Assembly (NCBI GenBank): GCA_019916065.1
Contig: CM034240.1
Span: forward strand, 50,120,372-50,184,371
DNA: 64,000 bases
DNA from: Vitellaria paradoxa
Lineage: Eukaryota > Streptophyta > Magnoliopsida > Ericales > Sapotaceae
Reading direction: 5' to 3'
Shown here: one piece after another, positions 13,426-25,240 of the stretch
Position numbering within the stretch: position 1 is the first letter of the stretch
Layout of the letters: each line of letters begins with the position of its first letter
Position numbers and translations under genes: made by a program
The notes under the pieces: generated by a model
Told to the model about the DNA's origin: nothing
Databases searched by the model: none
Seen by the model: the letters and a program-made list of their open reading frames with translations, nothing else

Positions 13426-13523
13426 TGCTGCCGTAGGACTGGAGAAACAATGTAGCTAAGTGTGTGGATGTGTTTGCGCAGGAAGACAAAGCAAAGCTTA
13501 CGATTGCCGAGGCTCTGTTACCA

Positions 13524-13745
13524 TGAAAAAATAGAAGAAGTGTATCTCTTATTCGCTTTCTCTCAGCCCAATATATACAATAATGTGCTGTTCTTCCTTC
13601 CAAAAATACTCTAGCGGATCCACATTGTGCGGATCCATTTCCCTAAAACTCTAAACTCCAAATCAATTTCAATCTCCAATACTATATTTACAAAATCAAT
13701 CTCCAATACTATATTTACATACAAAATCAATCTCAATCTCCAATA
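13524..13745 (-). repeat. Copia-B 5' LTR
   Basis: This LTR lies on the right because the element is on the minus strand. It matches 6500-6731 except for a 10-bp indel and one or two substitutions. The primer-binding site follows at 13511-13523. Confidence 0.88.
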
Positions 13746-13750
13746 ACTGC

Positions 13751-13935
13751 AGCTGTAGGAGAATAAAAACTCTCTAACTAGCTTCTGTTACAAAGTTAGT
13801 TAGATAGTTAGATTAGTTGTAGAAACTGATTAGTTAGTTCAGTTTAGTTCTGCTTCTTCCTTCTTCTATAAAGTGTAATCAGAACTCCATTGACAGTGTA
13901 ATGAAAAAGAAGCAGTCAATTTCATTTTCTCTTCA
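13751..13935 (+). repeat. Copia-A 5' LTR, remaining 185 bp
   Basis: Together with 6299-6342 it makes a 229-bp LTR, equal in length to the 3' LTR. It ends TTTTCTCTTCA directly before the primer-binding site. Confidence 0.92.
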
Positions 13936-13948
13936 TGGTATCAAAGCC
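13936..13948 (+). promoter_or_regulatory. Copia-A primer-binding site
   Basis: TGGTATCAAAGCC follows the LTR directly and matches, with one change, the usual complement of plant initiator-Met tRNA (TGGTATCAGAGC). It primes minus-strand DNA synthesis. Confidence 0.85.
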
Positions 13949-13970
13949 ATAGAAGCTCCAACGAGCATCA

Positions 13971-16900
13971 ATGGCTTCCTCTTTTTCTTCATCCTCTTCG
14001 CCTAATATTGATTTGCTATTATCAAACCTAAATTCTCTCATCACAGTGAAATTAGATGCAAGGAATTACATTGTATGGAAATCTCAAGTCGAACATGTGT
14101 TGAGAGCTACTGATCTTCTAGGTTTTGTTGATGGATCTTCCCAGCCACCACCAGAAGAAATTCTTGACTCTGAAAACCAGAAAATCAAAAATCCAGAATA
14201 TACTCAATGGATCACCACAGATCGTCACCTTCTGAGCTGTATTTCTGCAACTTTGTCTCCCACAATCTATGCCAATGTTCTTCATCTTCAAAGATCTCAA
14301 GAAGTATGGAAATTTTTGGTAAGAAAATTCACTGTGTTGTCCCGATCTCATATTCATCAACTTAAGAATAAACTCAACAGCATCAGAAAAGGATCAAATT
14401 CAGTAGAGGAATATCTTCAAGAAATCAAAAGTAAAGCAGATCAACTCAGTTTGGTATCCTCATCAATAAATGATGAAGATCTTGTTCTGATTGTACTTAA
14501 TGGGTTACCGGATGAATATGGAGCTTTTAAAACTACTATTCAAGCAAGACTAGAAGCTATAACCATAGATGAGCTATCTTCTCTCTTATGTTCTGAAGCA
14601 ATTCATGTAGAATCAGTTCACAAGCTAACTACTACAAATCCAGCTGTGGCCTTTGCTGCTATGAAAAAGCCCTATCAGATTAATTCACCACAGAACATGT
14701 CAGGTTTTCAACATAACAATAGATCTTCCTCATCAAACTTTAATTTCAGATCTTATCAGAACCTCAATAGAAATTATGGGAAGAATTATCAGAATAGAGG
14801 AAACAGATTCTACCAGAGTCATCGTGAGAATTATAGAGGCAATTTTCGTGGAGATTTTAATCCTGGTAATGTGAGTGCTGGAAATATCAGTGGTTATGGT
14901 GTTGAATGCCAAATATGTGGAGGGAATCATATGGCTTTTGAATGCTGGCACAGAATGAACCCCAACTTCCAGCCACCAATGCTTTACAATAAACCAACTG
15001 CAACTCCTCCACAGCAAGCATATTCAGCATTTGCTCAACCATTGTCCTCATCCTCCGCTCCTTGGTATGTGGATTATGCAGCTACATCACATATGACAAA
15101 TTATCTTGCCAATCTACAGCTCTATCAGCCATATCAGGGAACAGATCAAGTAACTGTTGGAAATGGCAACACTTTGCCTATCCAACACCCTGGAACTAGT
15201 ATTCTTCCAACTCCACATCATCATTTTAAGCTAGATAAAGTACTTCATGTTCCTCAATTATCATCTAATCTTCTATCTGTTCATCAATTTACCAAAGACA
15301 ATGACTGCTCTATCACTTTTAACAAAAATTCCTTTGTCATTCAGGACAACCAAACCAAATCAATTCTCTGTAAAGGCACTCCTGAGAATAGTCTCTACAA
15401 AATTCCATGCATCCCTTCATCAAACACACATATTGCTCACGTCAGCACCATCACTCCTACTTAGATTTGGCATAAGAGATTGGGACATCCCTCTAAAGCC
15501 AAATTCCATCATGCTCTCAAGGACTGTGGTTTTTCATTCAATAATTCTAATTTTTCTTCTCTTTGTGAACATTGTTGTGTTGCCAAAAGTCATAGGTTGC
15601 CCTTCACTTTGTCAAATTCAACTGCAAGCTCTCCTCTAGCTTTAATACATTCTGATGTATGGGGGCCCTTTACTTATGGCAATACAAAATATACCTACTA
15701 TGTCATTTTCATTGATGACTATAGTTCCTTTACCTGGTTGTATCCCTTGCACTATAAGAGTGAAGTGTTCTCTACATTCTTGCACTTTAAAGCCTTTGCT
15801 GAAAGACAATTTGGCTTCCCATTAAAAATCTTAAGAACTGATGGTGGTGGAGAGTACACTAGCAATAAATTTAAACATCTCTTTTTATCTCAGGGCATTC
15901 ACCATCAACTTAGCTGTCCACACACTCCTTCTCAAAATGGTACTGCAGAAAGAAAACATAGGCATCTCATTGAGACAACTATTGCCTTGCTTCATCACTC
16001 TTCTCTCCCACTTTTGTTCTGGTTTGAAGCTTTATCCACAGCCACCTATCTTATAAATAGAATGCCTACTCCCAAACTCTCACATATCAGCCCATTCGAA
16101 AAGCTCTACCATCAAAAACCAGATTATAACTTCCTTAAGGTCTTTGGTTGCCTCTGTTATCCATGGCTTCGACCATACTCTCACAAAATTCAGCCTAGAT
16201 CCACTGCCTGTGTCTTCATTGGTTACCACTCTTCTGCCAAAGGTTATAGGTGCTTAGACCCTTCAACCGGTCAAGTCTACTTATCTAGACATGTTGTTTT
16301 TGATGAGAATGTTTTTCCATTTTCTTCTTCCTCTACTTCCTCACCACCGTCTCTTGCTCAACTAACAGTTCTTCTGGCATCCCACACACTCTCCATCCTT
16401 CTACATTTGTTCCCAATTTTTCAACTCCACTTACTGTCAAATCTCCACCTACCTGTTCTAATGCTCCTATTTCAAATTCTACATCACCATCACATGTTTC
16501 TATCCATAATTCACCAATTTCCTCTTCACAACTATCTCCAATTCTAACCACAATATTACAGACCTCACCTCAAAATTCTCCCAATTCTCTTCAACCCACT
16601 ACCACAAGTACCCAACCTTCCTCTCCTACATCTTTTTCCACAGCTCCTTCTAATGTGCACCGCATGCTCACCAGATCTAAAAATGGTATTTTTAAACCCA
16701 AACATCCTCTTTGTCTTTCTACTATTGCTCCTCCAATTTCCTCTTCTTCCATCTCTGAACCAAAATCTTATAAAGAAGCACTTTTATCACCTGAGTGGTC
16801 TGCTGCTATGTTGGAAGAGTACACTGCCCTCCAGAATCAAGGCACTTGGTCTCTTGTTTCTGCTCCTTCTTCTCACAACATTATTGGCTGTAAATGGATC

Positions 16901-18310
16901 TTTTAAATCAAGAGAAATGCTGATGGTTCTATTGCCAGATTTAAAGCTAGGTTGGTTGCAAAAGGTTACCTTCAAGAGAAGGGTATTGACTTTCATGATA
17001 CTTTTAGTCTTGTGGCAAAACAGCCCACTGTTCGTATTATTCTCTCAGCAGCTCTTCACTATGACTGGTGTATCCATCAACTTGATATTTCTAATTCCTT
17101 TCTTCATGGCATACCCACCGAGGAGGTTTACATGTCACAGCCCCCTGGTTTTGAGGATTCCTCATCTCCTGACAAAGTTTGCAAGCTTCATAAAGCTCTA
17201 TATGGCCTTAAGCAAGCACCAAGAGCATGGTACTCTACCTTCTCTTCCTTTCTTATCTCCATCGGTTTTGTTAACAGCCATTGTGACCCATCTCTTTTTG
17301 TCCAGCACACTTCAACTACTCTTACCTATCTACTAGTCTATGTAGATGATATCCTTCTTACAGGAAACAGCCCCTCTCATCTTCAATCCCTCATTGCTCA
17401 GCTACATTCTCATTTTGCTCTCAAAGATTTAGGTTCTATTTCCTATTTTCTTGGTATTTCTGTTATTAAATCTGGTTCCAATTACTTCTTATCCCAGTCA
17501 AAATATGCATCTGATATTCTTGCCAAGGCTGGCATGACAAATTGTAAACCTTACTCTTCTCCCCTATCCATCAAGCCCACCACTGGTCCTCATGCTATTG
17601 CTCCATATCCCAACCCAAGCCTTTATAGAACCATTGTAGGTGCTCTTCAATACCTTACCATCACTCGCCCTGATCTAGCCTTTGCAGTTAACCAAGCCTG
17701 TCAACATATGCATTCTCCCACCATGGCTCACTTCCTTGCTGTCAAAAGGCTTTTGAGATATGTTAAGGGTACCATTGCCTTTGGATTAAAGTTCTCAGCT
17801 GGTTCTTTTGCCATCAATGTATTTACGGATTCAGATTGGGCTGGAGATTCCATTGATAGGAGATCTACTGTTGGTTTTTGCATCTATCTTGGATAGAATT
17901 TAATCTCTTGGGCTGCTAAGAAACAACCCACTGTGGCATGCTCCTCCACCGAAGTAGAATATCGTGCCATGGCACAAGCTGCTGCTGAAGTATCTTGGCT
18001 CCTAATGCTTCTACATGATCTTCACATCATCCCTCCTACTATTCCCACTATGTGGTGTGATAATCTCTCTGCCATATCTCTTACATTGAATCTGATTTTC
18101 CATGCTCGCACAAAGCACATTAAGGTTGACTATCACTTTGTGCGAGAACAAGTTGCCAGGAAGAAGCTTGCTATTCAACACATTCCTTCCTCTGATCAAG
18201 TTGCTGACATTTTTACCAAATGCCTTTCTATCTCTCGCTTCCATTATCTTCAGAACAAGCTTTTGGTGGGTGCTCCACCCAACAGCTTGAGAGGGGATGA
18301 TAAGACCTGA
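13971..18310 (+). pseudogene. Copia-A gag-pol polyprotein, broken
   Basis: The start codon at 13971 opens a gag of the UBN2 type. A zinc knuckle follows but is one residue short (CX2CX3HX4C, about 14908). The protease site reads VDYAATSH where DSGATSH is usual, so the catalytic Asp-Ser/Thr-Gly triad is altered. A TAG stop at 15462-15464 interrupts the frame just before IWHKRLGHPS. Integrase shows DDYSSFTW and NGTAERKHR. A frameshift lies between about 16320 and 16650. RT follows with a TAA stop at 16904-16906 and an intact YVDDILLTG (about 17335). RNase H has TDSDWAGD, then a TAG stop at 17894-17896. The final segment ends at 18310 inside the 3' LTR. At least three stops and one frameshift make it inactive. 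Confidence 0.92.
18285..18297 (+). promoter_or_regulatory. Copia-A polypurine tract
   Basis: The purine-rich stretch ending GAGAGGGGA lies directly before the TGATAAG start of the 3' LTR. It primes plus-strand synthesis in this element class. Confidence 0.75.
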
Positions 18311-18526
18311 GCTAGGAGTGTATGGTTACACTGTGCACTGCAGCTGTAGGAGAATAAAAACTCTCTAACCAGCTTCTGTTACAGAGTTAGTTAGATAGTT
18401 AGATTAGTTGTAGAAACTGATTGGTTAGTTCAGTTTAGTTCTGCTTCTTCCTTCTTCTATAAAGTGTAATCAGAACTCCATTGACAGTGTAATGAAAAAG
18501 AAGCAGTCAATTTCATTTTCTCTTCA
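18298..18526 (+). repeat. Copia-A 3' LTR
   Basis: A 229-bp LTR from TGATAAGACC to TCTCTTCA. It is followed by TCTCT, the copy of the target site, after which receptor exon 1 resumes. Confidence 0.93.
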
Positions 18527-18791
18527 TCTCTGGTCCTAATTGACCGGAGATTTGGCAACTAGAGAGGTTGAGACCCACCACAAAGCCGTGGGTAGGGTCA
18601 CATTTCACTCCAACCCACGAACAAGGCGTGGAATCAGATGCTTTCCAGCTCGATTTGATGGAAGGAGGCACAACTGTCCAGTGCTTCGTGAGTGACAACA
18701 GAGTTTTCCCGTCTGAGCTCAAACCAGACATAGCAGAAATTAACACATAGAAGCGCGAGAGCGGGAAGAGAAAATTCGAAGAAATTCTCAT
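18527..18791 (-). pseudogene. PEPR-type receptor copy A, 5' portion (signal peptide, LRR cap)
   Basis: This is the start of copy A. The ATG at 18791 is followed by a hydrophobic signal peptide (MRISSNFLFPLSRFYVLI) and the LRR N-terminal cap with CSWVGVKC. The frame runs into the Copia-A LTR after GQLGPE. It aligns with the starts of copies B (36493), C (45674) and D (54817). The remainder of the gene lies at 3066-6298. Confidence 0.9.
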
Positions 18792-19160
18792 GATTATGTA
18801 TAGGAGAAAGAGAGAGGCCGCGGTCTAGAAGAGAAGAATACTAAGAGGTAGGTAGCTAAAGAGACATACCCAGAAAAAGTTCCGAGGAAACAGCCAGGCT
18901 CTCCTCCTCTACAGAGTCTACCTTCCAATGTCACTGAACAGAGAGAAGAGGATGGAAACCCAGTTGCAGTGTATATATATATATATATATGTAGAGATAG
19001 AAAGGGGAGCGTGGGAAATACAGGAAAGGAAAGAAATTATGAGTTGCAGACACCGACAGAACTTCAGGAACCTGAGGAAGGTTGCTCTTTGGTTTTTGCT
19101 CTTTGTTTGGAGCATTATCTTTTTTTTCTTTAAATTTTTACAAATTCTTTTTTAGATTTT
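18792..19160 (-). promoter_or_regulatory. Duplicated 5' flank of receptor copy A
   Basis: This segment upstream of the copy A start matches the flanks of copies B, C and D and an orphan block near 26.5 kb. Shared words include a (TA)n stretch (about 18970-18990), an AGGAAAGGAAAGAAATTATG word and AGTTGCAGACACCGACAG (about 19040). It presumably holds the former promoter and 5' UTR. No transcription start can be fixed. Confidence 0.55.
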
Positions 19161-19260
19161 AATTTTTTACCCATTATATAAGTGACGAAAAAATTTTTTA
19201 CCCAGTGTAAAAATTATAAAATAGCTATTCTTATAAATTTAAATAACTCTAAACACTTTC

Positions 19261-19291
<31 letters not shown>

Positions 19292-21048
19292 TACACATTA
19301 GTGTTGACCCGTGCGATACACGGAATTATATAACAATTTTATAGATAAAATATAATTTTTAAATACATTACAAAATATTTTAATAAAATTACATAATTTC
19401 AAAAAATAGTTAGCTTTATTTTTTTACCAAATTTTGATCTGAATTGATCCAATCTTAAAAATTAAAATTTGTTCTAAAATATATATTAAATCATAAACTT
19501 ACCTAATTGACATGATCTCTTTTTCGTTTTAAATTATTTGTTAGTTTTAATATATATTTTTATATTTTTTTAATTATGGACTCATTTTGCAAAATTAGAA
19601 ATACTATTAGTTTTAATTATATTATTAAGTTAAAAATTATCGATATGACCAATTTAAATTTAAAATTAGAATTTTTTTAAAAATTTTTCTAAAAATAAAT
19701 TATTCACAGGTTTAAATAATATTTCAAATTTTATTTAATTTTTTTTTTTAAATTTAAGATATAACAAATTTTAGATAAACATTTTTTGCAGTTTTTTTTG
19801 TGTGTTTAAACAAATAATTTTCAATTTTTATTTGTGTTTTTAATTTAATTATTAATGTATTTGAAATATATAAATTTTATAACTATATTAAATTTATAAG
19901 CAAGTGGGTTACCTTTTAGAACTCATAAGTTCATTCATATGAAATTTATAAACAAGTTGACTCTTTTTCGTAACCCATTCAAGTGAGTTCATTTTCGAAA
20001 CTTACGAGATTTTTTACATTCATTAAATTATATGCTATAATTCTAGTGTTTTTATGAAAAAAAAAAAAGTGAAGTTGTAGTATTTTAGCGATGTGAAATA
20101 AATAAATAAAAATTTTGTAAATGAGAAAAGAAAAAATAAGAAGAGGGAATGAATGGATTCAAAAGATAATTAAAGAATCTATTAAAAAAATAGAATGGCA
20201 TATGTTATGTAGAATTAAAGCGAAGAAAAAAAAGACAGAAAAATGTAGATAATATAGATTTATAAAAATAACTCAAATATTAAATATTTATTTGGTTAAA
20301 AATTGTGACATGACCAATTTCAATTTAAAATTAGAAATTTTTTTAAACAAAAAAAGTATTCCCAAGCTTAGATAATATTTTAGCTTTTTTTGTGTTTTTA
20401 AATTTTAACATTTTTTTATGTTTTTTAATTTAAGATATATAAAAAAGTTATTATTATGAGAGAAGTTATGTTTTTTATTTTGATTAATATTTAATAATTT
20501 TTAAATATTTTTAACTTAAATTAATTATTTAATAAATTTTATAATTACAATGAACCAATAAATAAATTTCATTTAAGGAACCCATGAAAGTAGATATCTT
20601 CTTAAAACCCGATAAAGTGGATTTCTTTTTTGAACTTATAAGTTCTTTTACATTTATTAAAATCACATGCCACAACTCTAGTACTTTCATAGCATAACTC
20701 TAGTGTTTTTATAGGCAAAAGAGAAAGTAAAGTTGTAATATTTTGACAATATGAGACAAAGAAATAATAGTTTTATAATTGCGAAAAGAGAAAAGAAGAC
20801 GAGAGAATGAAGGAAATTAAAAAATAATTTAAAAATCTATAAAAAAAAAAAGAAAAAATAGAATTATGATTAAAAAGACATGCCACCTAGAATTGGAGTG
20901 AATGAGAAAATGAGAGAGAAAATACATTATTTTAGTATTATAGTGCAGATATATATAATAATAAATTTGAAGGACAAGTCTCATATGAGTGTACTCACAC
21001 TGCTTGACTTGTTTTTAAAAAATGGAGCGAAAACAAAATATCCATATT
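19161..21048. other. AT-rich intergenic DNA
   Basis: No gene or RNA is recognised. It contains a (TA)n tract at about 19260-19285. Two diverged copies of one segment are seen: about 19910-20130 and about 20570-20800 share words such as TTCATTTATAAG-like and TTTTACATTTATTAAA followed by GAGAAAAGAGAAAAAGAAGA-like purine runs, an old local duplication. Confidence 0.5.
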
Positions 21049-21385
21049 GGTGGCGTTTGGAAACATAATTATTTTTAATAACTTTTGATTTTTTTTTATT
21101 AAAAGTTATTAATTGTAAATTTTAGTGTGTCTGGTGAAATAAGTAACAAGCTTTAGTAATTACTACTTTTAGGTGTTTGGTAAAATTTTTGACAATTTTT
21201 GACTTTTTTAATAACTTTTAACAATTTTTAATAATTTTTAACAACTTTTAACAATTTTTGATAACTTTTGAGTTAAAAAGTTATAGTAACAGTGTTAGAA
21301 AAGTGACAAAATTTAGTGTTTTGGCAACACTGAAAGAGTAAAACTTAGTATCTTTTTGCTAGAAATTGTGATGCTAAACGCTACC
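21049..21385. mobile_element. MITE with GGTGGCGTTTGG / GGTAGCGTTTAG ends
   Basis: A segment of about 337 bp starts GGTGGCGTTTGG and ends in the complement of GGTAGCGTTTAGC. Internally it is made of repeated TAACTTTTAACAATTTTTAA-like words that can fold back. It is non-coding and resembles hAT- or Mutator-type MITEs. The superfamily is not certain. Confidence 0.5.
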
Positions 21386-22267
21386 TATAGTACATGACGA
21401 TTTTTAAAAATATTCTTCTCACAAATTAGATCAAAAAATTAAGAATTATTTTTTTCTTTCATTTGACAATTGAGATCGTTTTCATATTTTTAACTTCCCA
21501 TTTAATTTTTATTTTAATGAACCTCACTACCATCCATCTAACAAAATAATTTAGATATTTTAAATTTCACTATATTTTAAGGGTTAAGATCATATGCAAA
21601 TTAAAATGCCAACTTAAATTCTGTTCATTTATGATTTTTAGGAAATTGAATCTTCTAAATTAAAGTACCATAATTTGTATTTTCTTTTACAGTGCTCATT
21701 AAAAATTAATTTGAGAGAGAGATACCGAAACATATGTAATACCTACTAAGACCTAAAGTTTTGAAAAAAAATTAAAATTCATAGATTATTGGAATTTTTT
21801 TAATTTAAAATTTTTATCCAAAATTTTAATTATATAAAAAACTTAACACTAACTCTATTCGGAGCTTCACATGCACAATTTATTATCACTAGTACATACA
21901 CAATGAAAATTACTTTTGTTGAATTTCTAGGCTCGCTTGGGAAGTTAATTTGGCTTTTTAGCAATTTTGACTATTTAACTTTTTTGTTTTTTATTTTATT
22001 AAATATTTTTCATAATTTTTATTTTTTAAATTATAAAAGACAAATACATCAAATAAATAAAAACGTTAAAAATTAAATTTATTTTAACTTCATAATTACC
22101 CGATCTCGAACATTTGTTTTTTTTAATAAGTTTGGACTCAAATTAAGCGGGAATCATTTGGTTTATTTTGCAGCCAATATGTCCAAATTATTTTATTTTC
22201 TGTTTTTTTTTTTATTTTTAACTGGTAAATATGGTTGATTTTCAACTCTAATATCTACGTCCGACAA

Positions 22268-22440
22268 TGGCTCCGTTTCGAACTAAACAAAATAAAATAA
22301 AATTCTACAAATCTCTACAAATACGAATTACGAGACGACAAAACTTAAATTCTTCACTCACTACATGAATTACGAGACATTTACTTCTATAATTTTATTT
22401 TATTTTATACACTTTTATACAACTCCAAACATATCAAATA
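22268..22440. mobile_element. MITE relative of 1819-1963
   Basis: The core (CTACAAATACGAATTACGAG, then TTCTTCACTCACTACATG) matches the elements at 1819-1963 and 51757-51911. The ends are decayed, so the limits are approximate. Confidence 0.45.
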
Positions 22441-24767
22441 TGCTTGCAAGATAGAAAAAGATAAAAAAAATAATATTAAATGATTTATGTAAACAAAAAT
22501 TATATAATTTTTAGTTAATCAATTTAGACTTTTGATAGACAGTAAAATACAATAAAATAAAATATATATTTTTTAAAATAAATTTTTGTTGGTATTCCAA
22601 TTATTTTCCAAACAAAACCAAGGAAAAGAGTTCATTAGCACCTCATTCCCTTTTTATTTTTCCAGATTAATTTTTTTTCATCATTCATTTTTCAAAAATT
22701 CAAAAACTTAAGAAACTGCACCAGCATGCCGGCCAAAAGTCAGGCGGCGTACCTTTTTTTTTTTTTGGGTAGATGCGTACTTGCTTCTTATGCTGTTGTT
22801 TATTGTATTTATTATTTAGATCAGGGGTTGAAATCGATGTCAGTTCCTTAATCTTCGATTATAATTGGATGATTTATATAAAAATAAATTTAAATTCTTG
22901 ATATCAAAAATTTTTATTAATAAAAAAGTTTTCAATGTAAAAAAATTAAAAGTTTTTTAATCGTTCAATATAAACCAACTGCGCACACTTCGTTGTCACG
23001 AATTTGACTTCCAAAAATCAATGCAAGTCTCCTTTCTTTATTAATACCATTTACGATGTGTTTGAAGTGATAAAAAGTGAGATAAAATAAAATAAAATGT
23101 AATTTGGGAGAACTTTTACGTTTAGTGCATACATCTCAAATTGCATTTTTTTAAAGATAAATAGTAGGATTTTCGTTTTGACGGATTGGATTTCCGTTTG
23201 AACAGATTCAAAATTTTGTATCAATCATAATTTCTTTGCACACCAGACTAGACTCAAAATGCTACCATTTCACACCATTCATTCTTCTCGTGCTCCAATT
23301 CATTTGCACTTTCTATTTTCATTTTCTGTTGTTGGAAGCTCGTATTGGCCACGGTAGGTCTTGAGTTTTGAGATTTCTCTACCCCTCCTTTCCAAAATAA
23401 ACGTGAATGGATTCAGAACATTTGTTTTATTTCTTTTTACAAATTTATTGGTAGCATATTTGTTGTGATGGAGAAAAAAAATATATTTCGTTAGTTATAT
23501 TCCATGGATTCGCCGCCTCCACAGTCCAAAACTCAAATGTGCTCAGTGAACCGTTCCAACGGGATTACACGGGCTGTTTGGACGAAGTCAGGAAGTGAGC
23601 TAGTGTCGGAATAATTTCTACAATCAATTTGGACGGAAGTTGGCTATGCGAATTCGCCGGAATGGTTTCTACAGTCTGTCGGAACGATTTCTAATATTCT
23701 ATAACTTTAGAAAAATTAGTCACAGTAGGTGTCATTCGGTAGTTCGGGAGTCTGTGGTAAGAATGGTAAAAAAATTTTTGTAATTTGATTAATCAAATTC
23801 CAATTATCTACTTTTTTTAGAAGGTGTTGAACTTTTTTCGAATTTCAAAAAGATAAGAGTGTGTAAAAATATAATAAAAATTTTCAAAGATTTTCACTAA
23901 AATTTGATGCATCAAACGGGCCCTTAGTGTTAAAGGTTGGCAGGTGGGGTGCCTTAATTTAAGATCCATCCATAATACAAAACAAAATCAGTCTCATGGC
24001 TTCCAATGAAAATGAAATACTTCCAATTTTTATATGCCTAAGCTGCTACTAATATTTTATGGAATTGTATTACTACCAAACATACAAAATAATAATTAAG
24101 ACAGTACAAGTAAATATTGTGATTCCACCTAAAACGGATTAAGTACTTTGAACCGACCTCATTTAACATTTTATTTAAAAGATTAATAAATAAATAAGAT
24201 TATTATAGTCAAATAAATTTCTGTATGTTACACACTTCAATTTAATTCAAAGCAAAACTAGCAGATATTAAATTATGAAAACAAGAAAATAATAAGATAA
24301 TGGCCTCTGTTCTTAGGGAAAAAAAAAAAAGTAATAGAAAAAAAGATGATGACGAAGAAGATAATGGCTCCTGAAATTCAAGCTCCCAAACATAAATTTA
24401 TATAAATATAAAAAGATTGAAAAAATAAAATAAAATTATTAATTTGTACCATTTTGGCATACCTAACTAACTAAAATTTTTAAAAAGTTTTTTTACAACA
24501 TTTATTAATTATCTTCTAGTTTTTCAAACTCAATTCGAAAATTTTGGTAAATTTAATTTATTCGCTTTATTTTTATACTTTAGTGAATTTTTTCAGTAAG
24601 TAATTTTAATTTTTTTTCATTCAAACAAATAAATCATTTTATTTTATTTTCTTATAATTTTTCTTCACTTGCCTACCTTTTTTTTTTTTTTTTTTCTAGA
24701 AATCCATGTTACAGACGAGGTATTCAAAAATTAAGAATTAAAAATTAAAATAGTACCCATAATACAA
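22441..24767. other. Intergenic part of duplicated unit 1
   Basis: No gene is seen. Segments here recur in the same order in other units: CACCTCATTCC..TTTTTATTTTTCC with AAACTGCACCAGC at about 22630-22740 (also 27600-27710), and GACATGGCTTCCAATGAAAATGAAATAC-like words at about 23990 (also 37440 and 45890). The segment AGCAGATATTAAATTATGAAAAC at about 24260 recurs at 37730, 46250 and 49605. Confidence 0.6.
22753..22774 (-). mobile_element. Tiny poly(A) retro-insertion, T13 GGGTAGAT
   Basis: A C/T13 run followed by GGGTAGAT is flanked by the direct repeat GCGTAC (22747-22752 and 22775-22780). On the minus strand it reads as a few bases ending in ACCC plus poly(A), like an extremely 5'-truncated SINE or LINE. 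Similar inserts lie at 51405 and 60755. Confidence 0.5.
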
Positions 24768-24984
24768 GATCCTTGAATCTTAGGCGGATAATCCTTTAAA
24801 CCGGGCATATATTCTCTAGGGATTATCTCTATGTTATCTGAAATCGACTTTAATTATTATACGAATTTCTTTGCCACATTCTTTTGGTGCACTTTTTTTT
24901 TTAATAAAAAAAGGGCCATTACGGTAATCGGAAGTCGGGTATTGACCGAACCACGGGGGCCCATCGGATTCTTTTCCCATCTTT

Positions 24985-25240
24985 TCCCTTAGGTCTAGTT
25001 CAGCGGGTAACCTCCTGATTATGGGGAGCCGAGACAACAACTCGCAAGGGTTTGAGTCTCCGTTAGTGAAATTCAGTCTCGTTGAGTTATTCTAAGGGCC
25101 ACTCACCACACGCGCAAGCGTGTGACTTAACCGGTTCGGCGGGCTTGTGGAGTGTTCGTCGGCCCTTGGTTTACCGGTCGGCTACACGGTCCGTTGAGAG
25201 CTGTAATAAACTGATCGGGTTCTGGGTCACAAAAAAAAAA
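24985..25240 (+). mobile_element. tRNA-derived SINE with poly(A) tail
   Basis: A GC-richer segment of about 250 bp interrupts an otherwise conserved AT-rich unit. Near its start TAGTTCAGCGGGT fits a pol III A box (TRGYNNARNGG type), and about 45 bp later GGTTTGAGTCTCC fits a B box (GGTTCRANTCC type). It ends CTGGGTCAC followed by A13. The paralogous segments at 29820-29860 and 57500-57530 run directly from CCCATCTT to AGAAAGACCACTT without it, which acts as an empty site. A clean target duplication was not found. A 69-codon open frame at 25082-25291 is incidental. Confidence 0.65.

Larger units (their letters stand above)
6343..13745 (-). mobile_element. Copia-B, Ty1/copia retrotransposon nested in the Copia-A LTR
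   Basis: A second copia element, minus strand, sits inside the 5' LTR of Copia-A and is flanked by the target duplication ACTGC (6338-6342 and 13746-13750). Its LTRs are about 232 bp (left, 6500-6731) and 222 bp (right, 13524-13745); they differ by a 10-bp indel and very few bases. The primer-binding site lies next to the right LTR (TGGTAACAGAGCC on the minus strand, ending at 13511) and a C7 run (a purine tract on the minus strand) lies next to the left LTR. A partial extra LTR copy (6343-6446) results from the 157-bp duplication. The element contains a solo LTR at 10506-12809. Confidence 0.92.
6299..18526 (+). mobile_element. Copia-A, Ty1/copia retrotransposon inserted in receptor exon 1
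   Basis: This copia element runs on the plus strand, opposite to the host gene. It is flanked by the 5-bp target duplication TCTCT (6294-6298 and 18527-18531). Both LTRs are 229 bp and run from TGATAAGACC to TCTCTTCA. The 5' LTR is interrupted after 44 bp by Copia-B and resumes at 13751-13935. A primer-binding site (TGGTATCAAAGCC) follows at 13936 and a purine tract precedes the 3' LTR. The two LTRs differ at about three sites, so the insertion is fairly recent. The gag-pol frame is broken, so the copy is not autonomous. Confidence 0.93.

Noticed and set aside
24980..25240. GC-rich segment with TTCAGCGGGTAACCTCCTGAT resembling an rDNA ITS2/28S junction
   Set aside because: Similarity is limited to a short CAGCGGGTA word. 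No 28S or 5.8S sequence is adjacent, while A and B boxes and a poly(A) tail fit a SINE.
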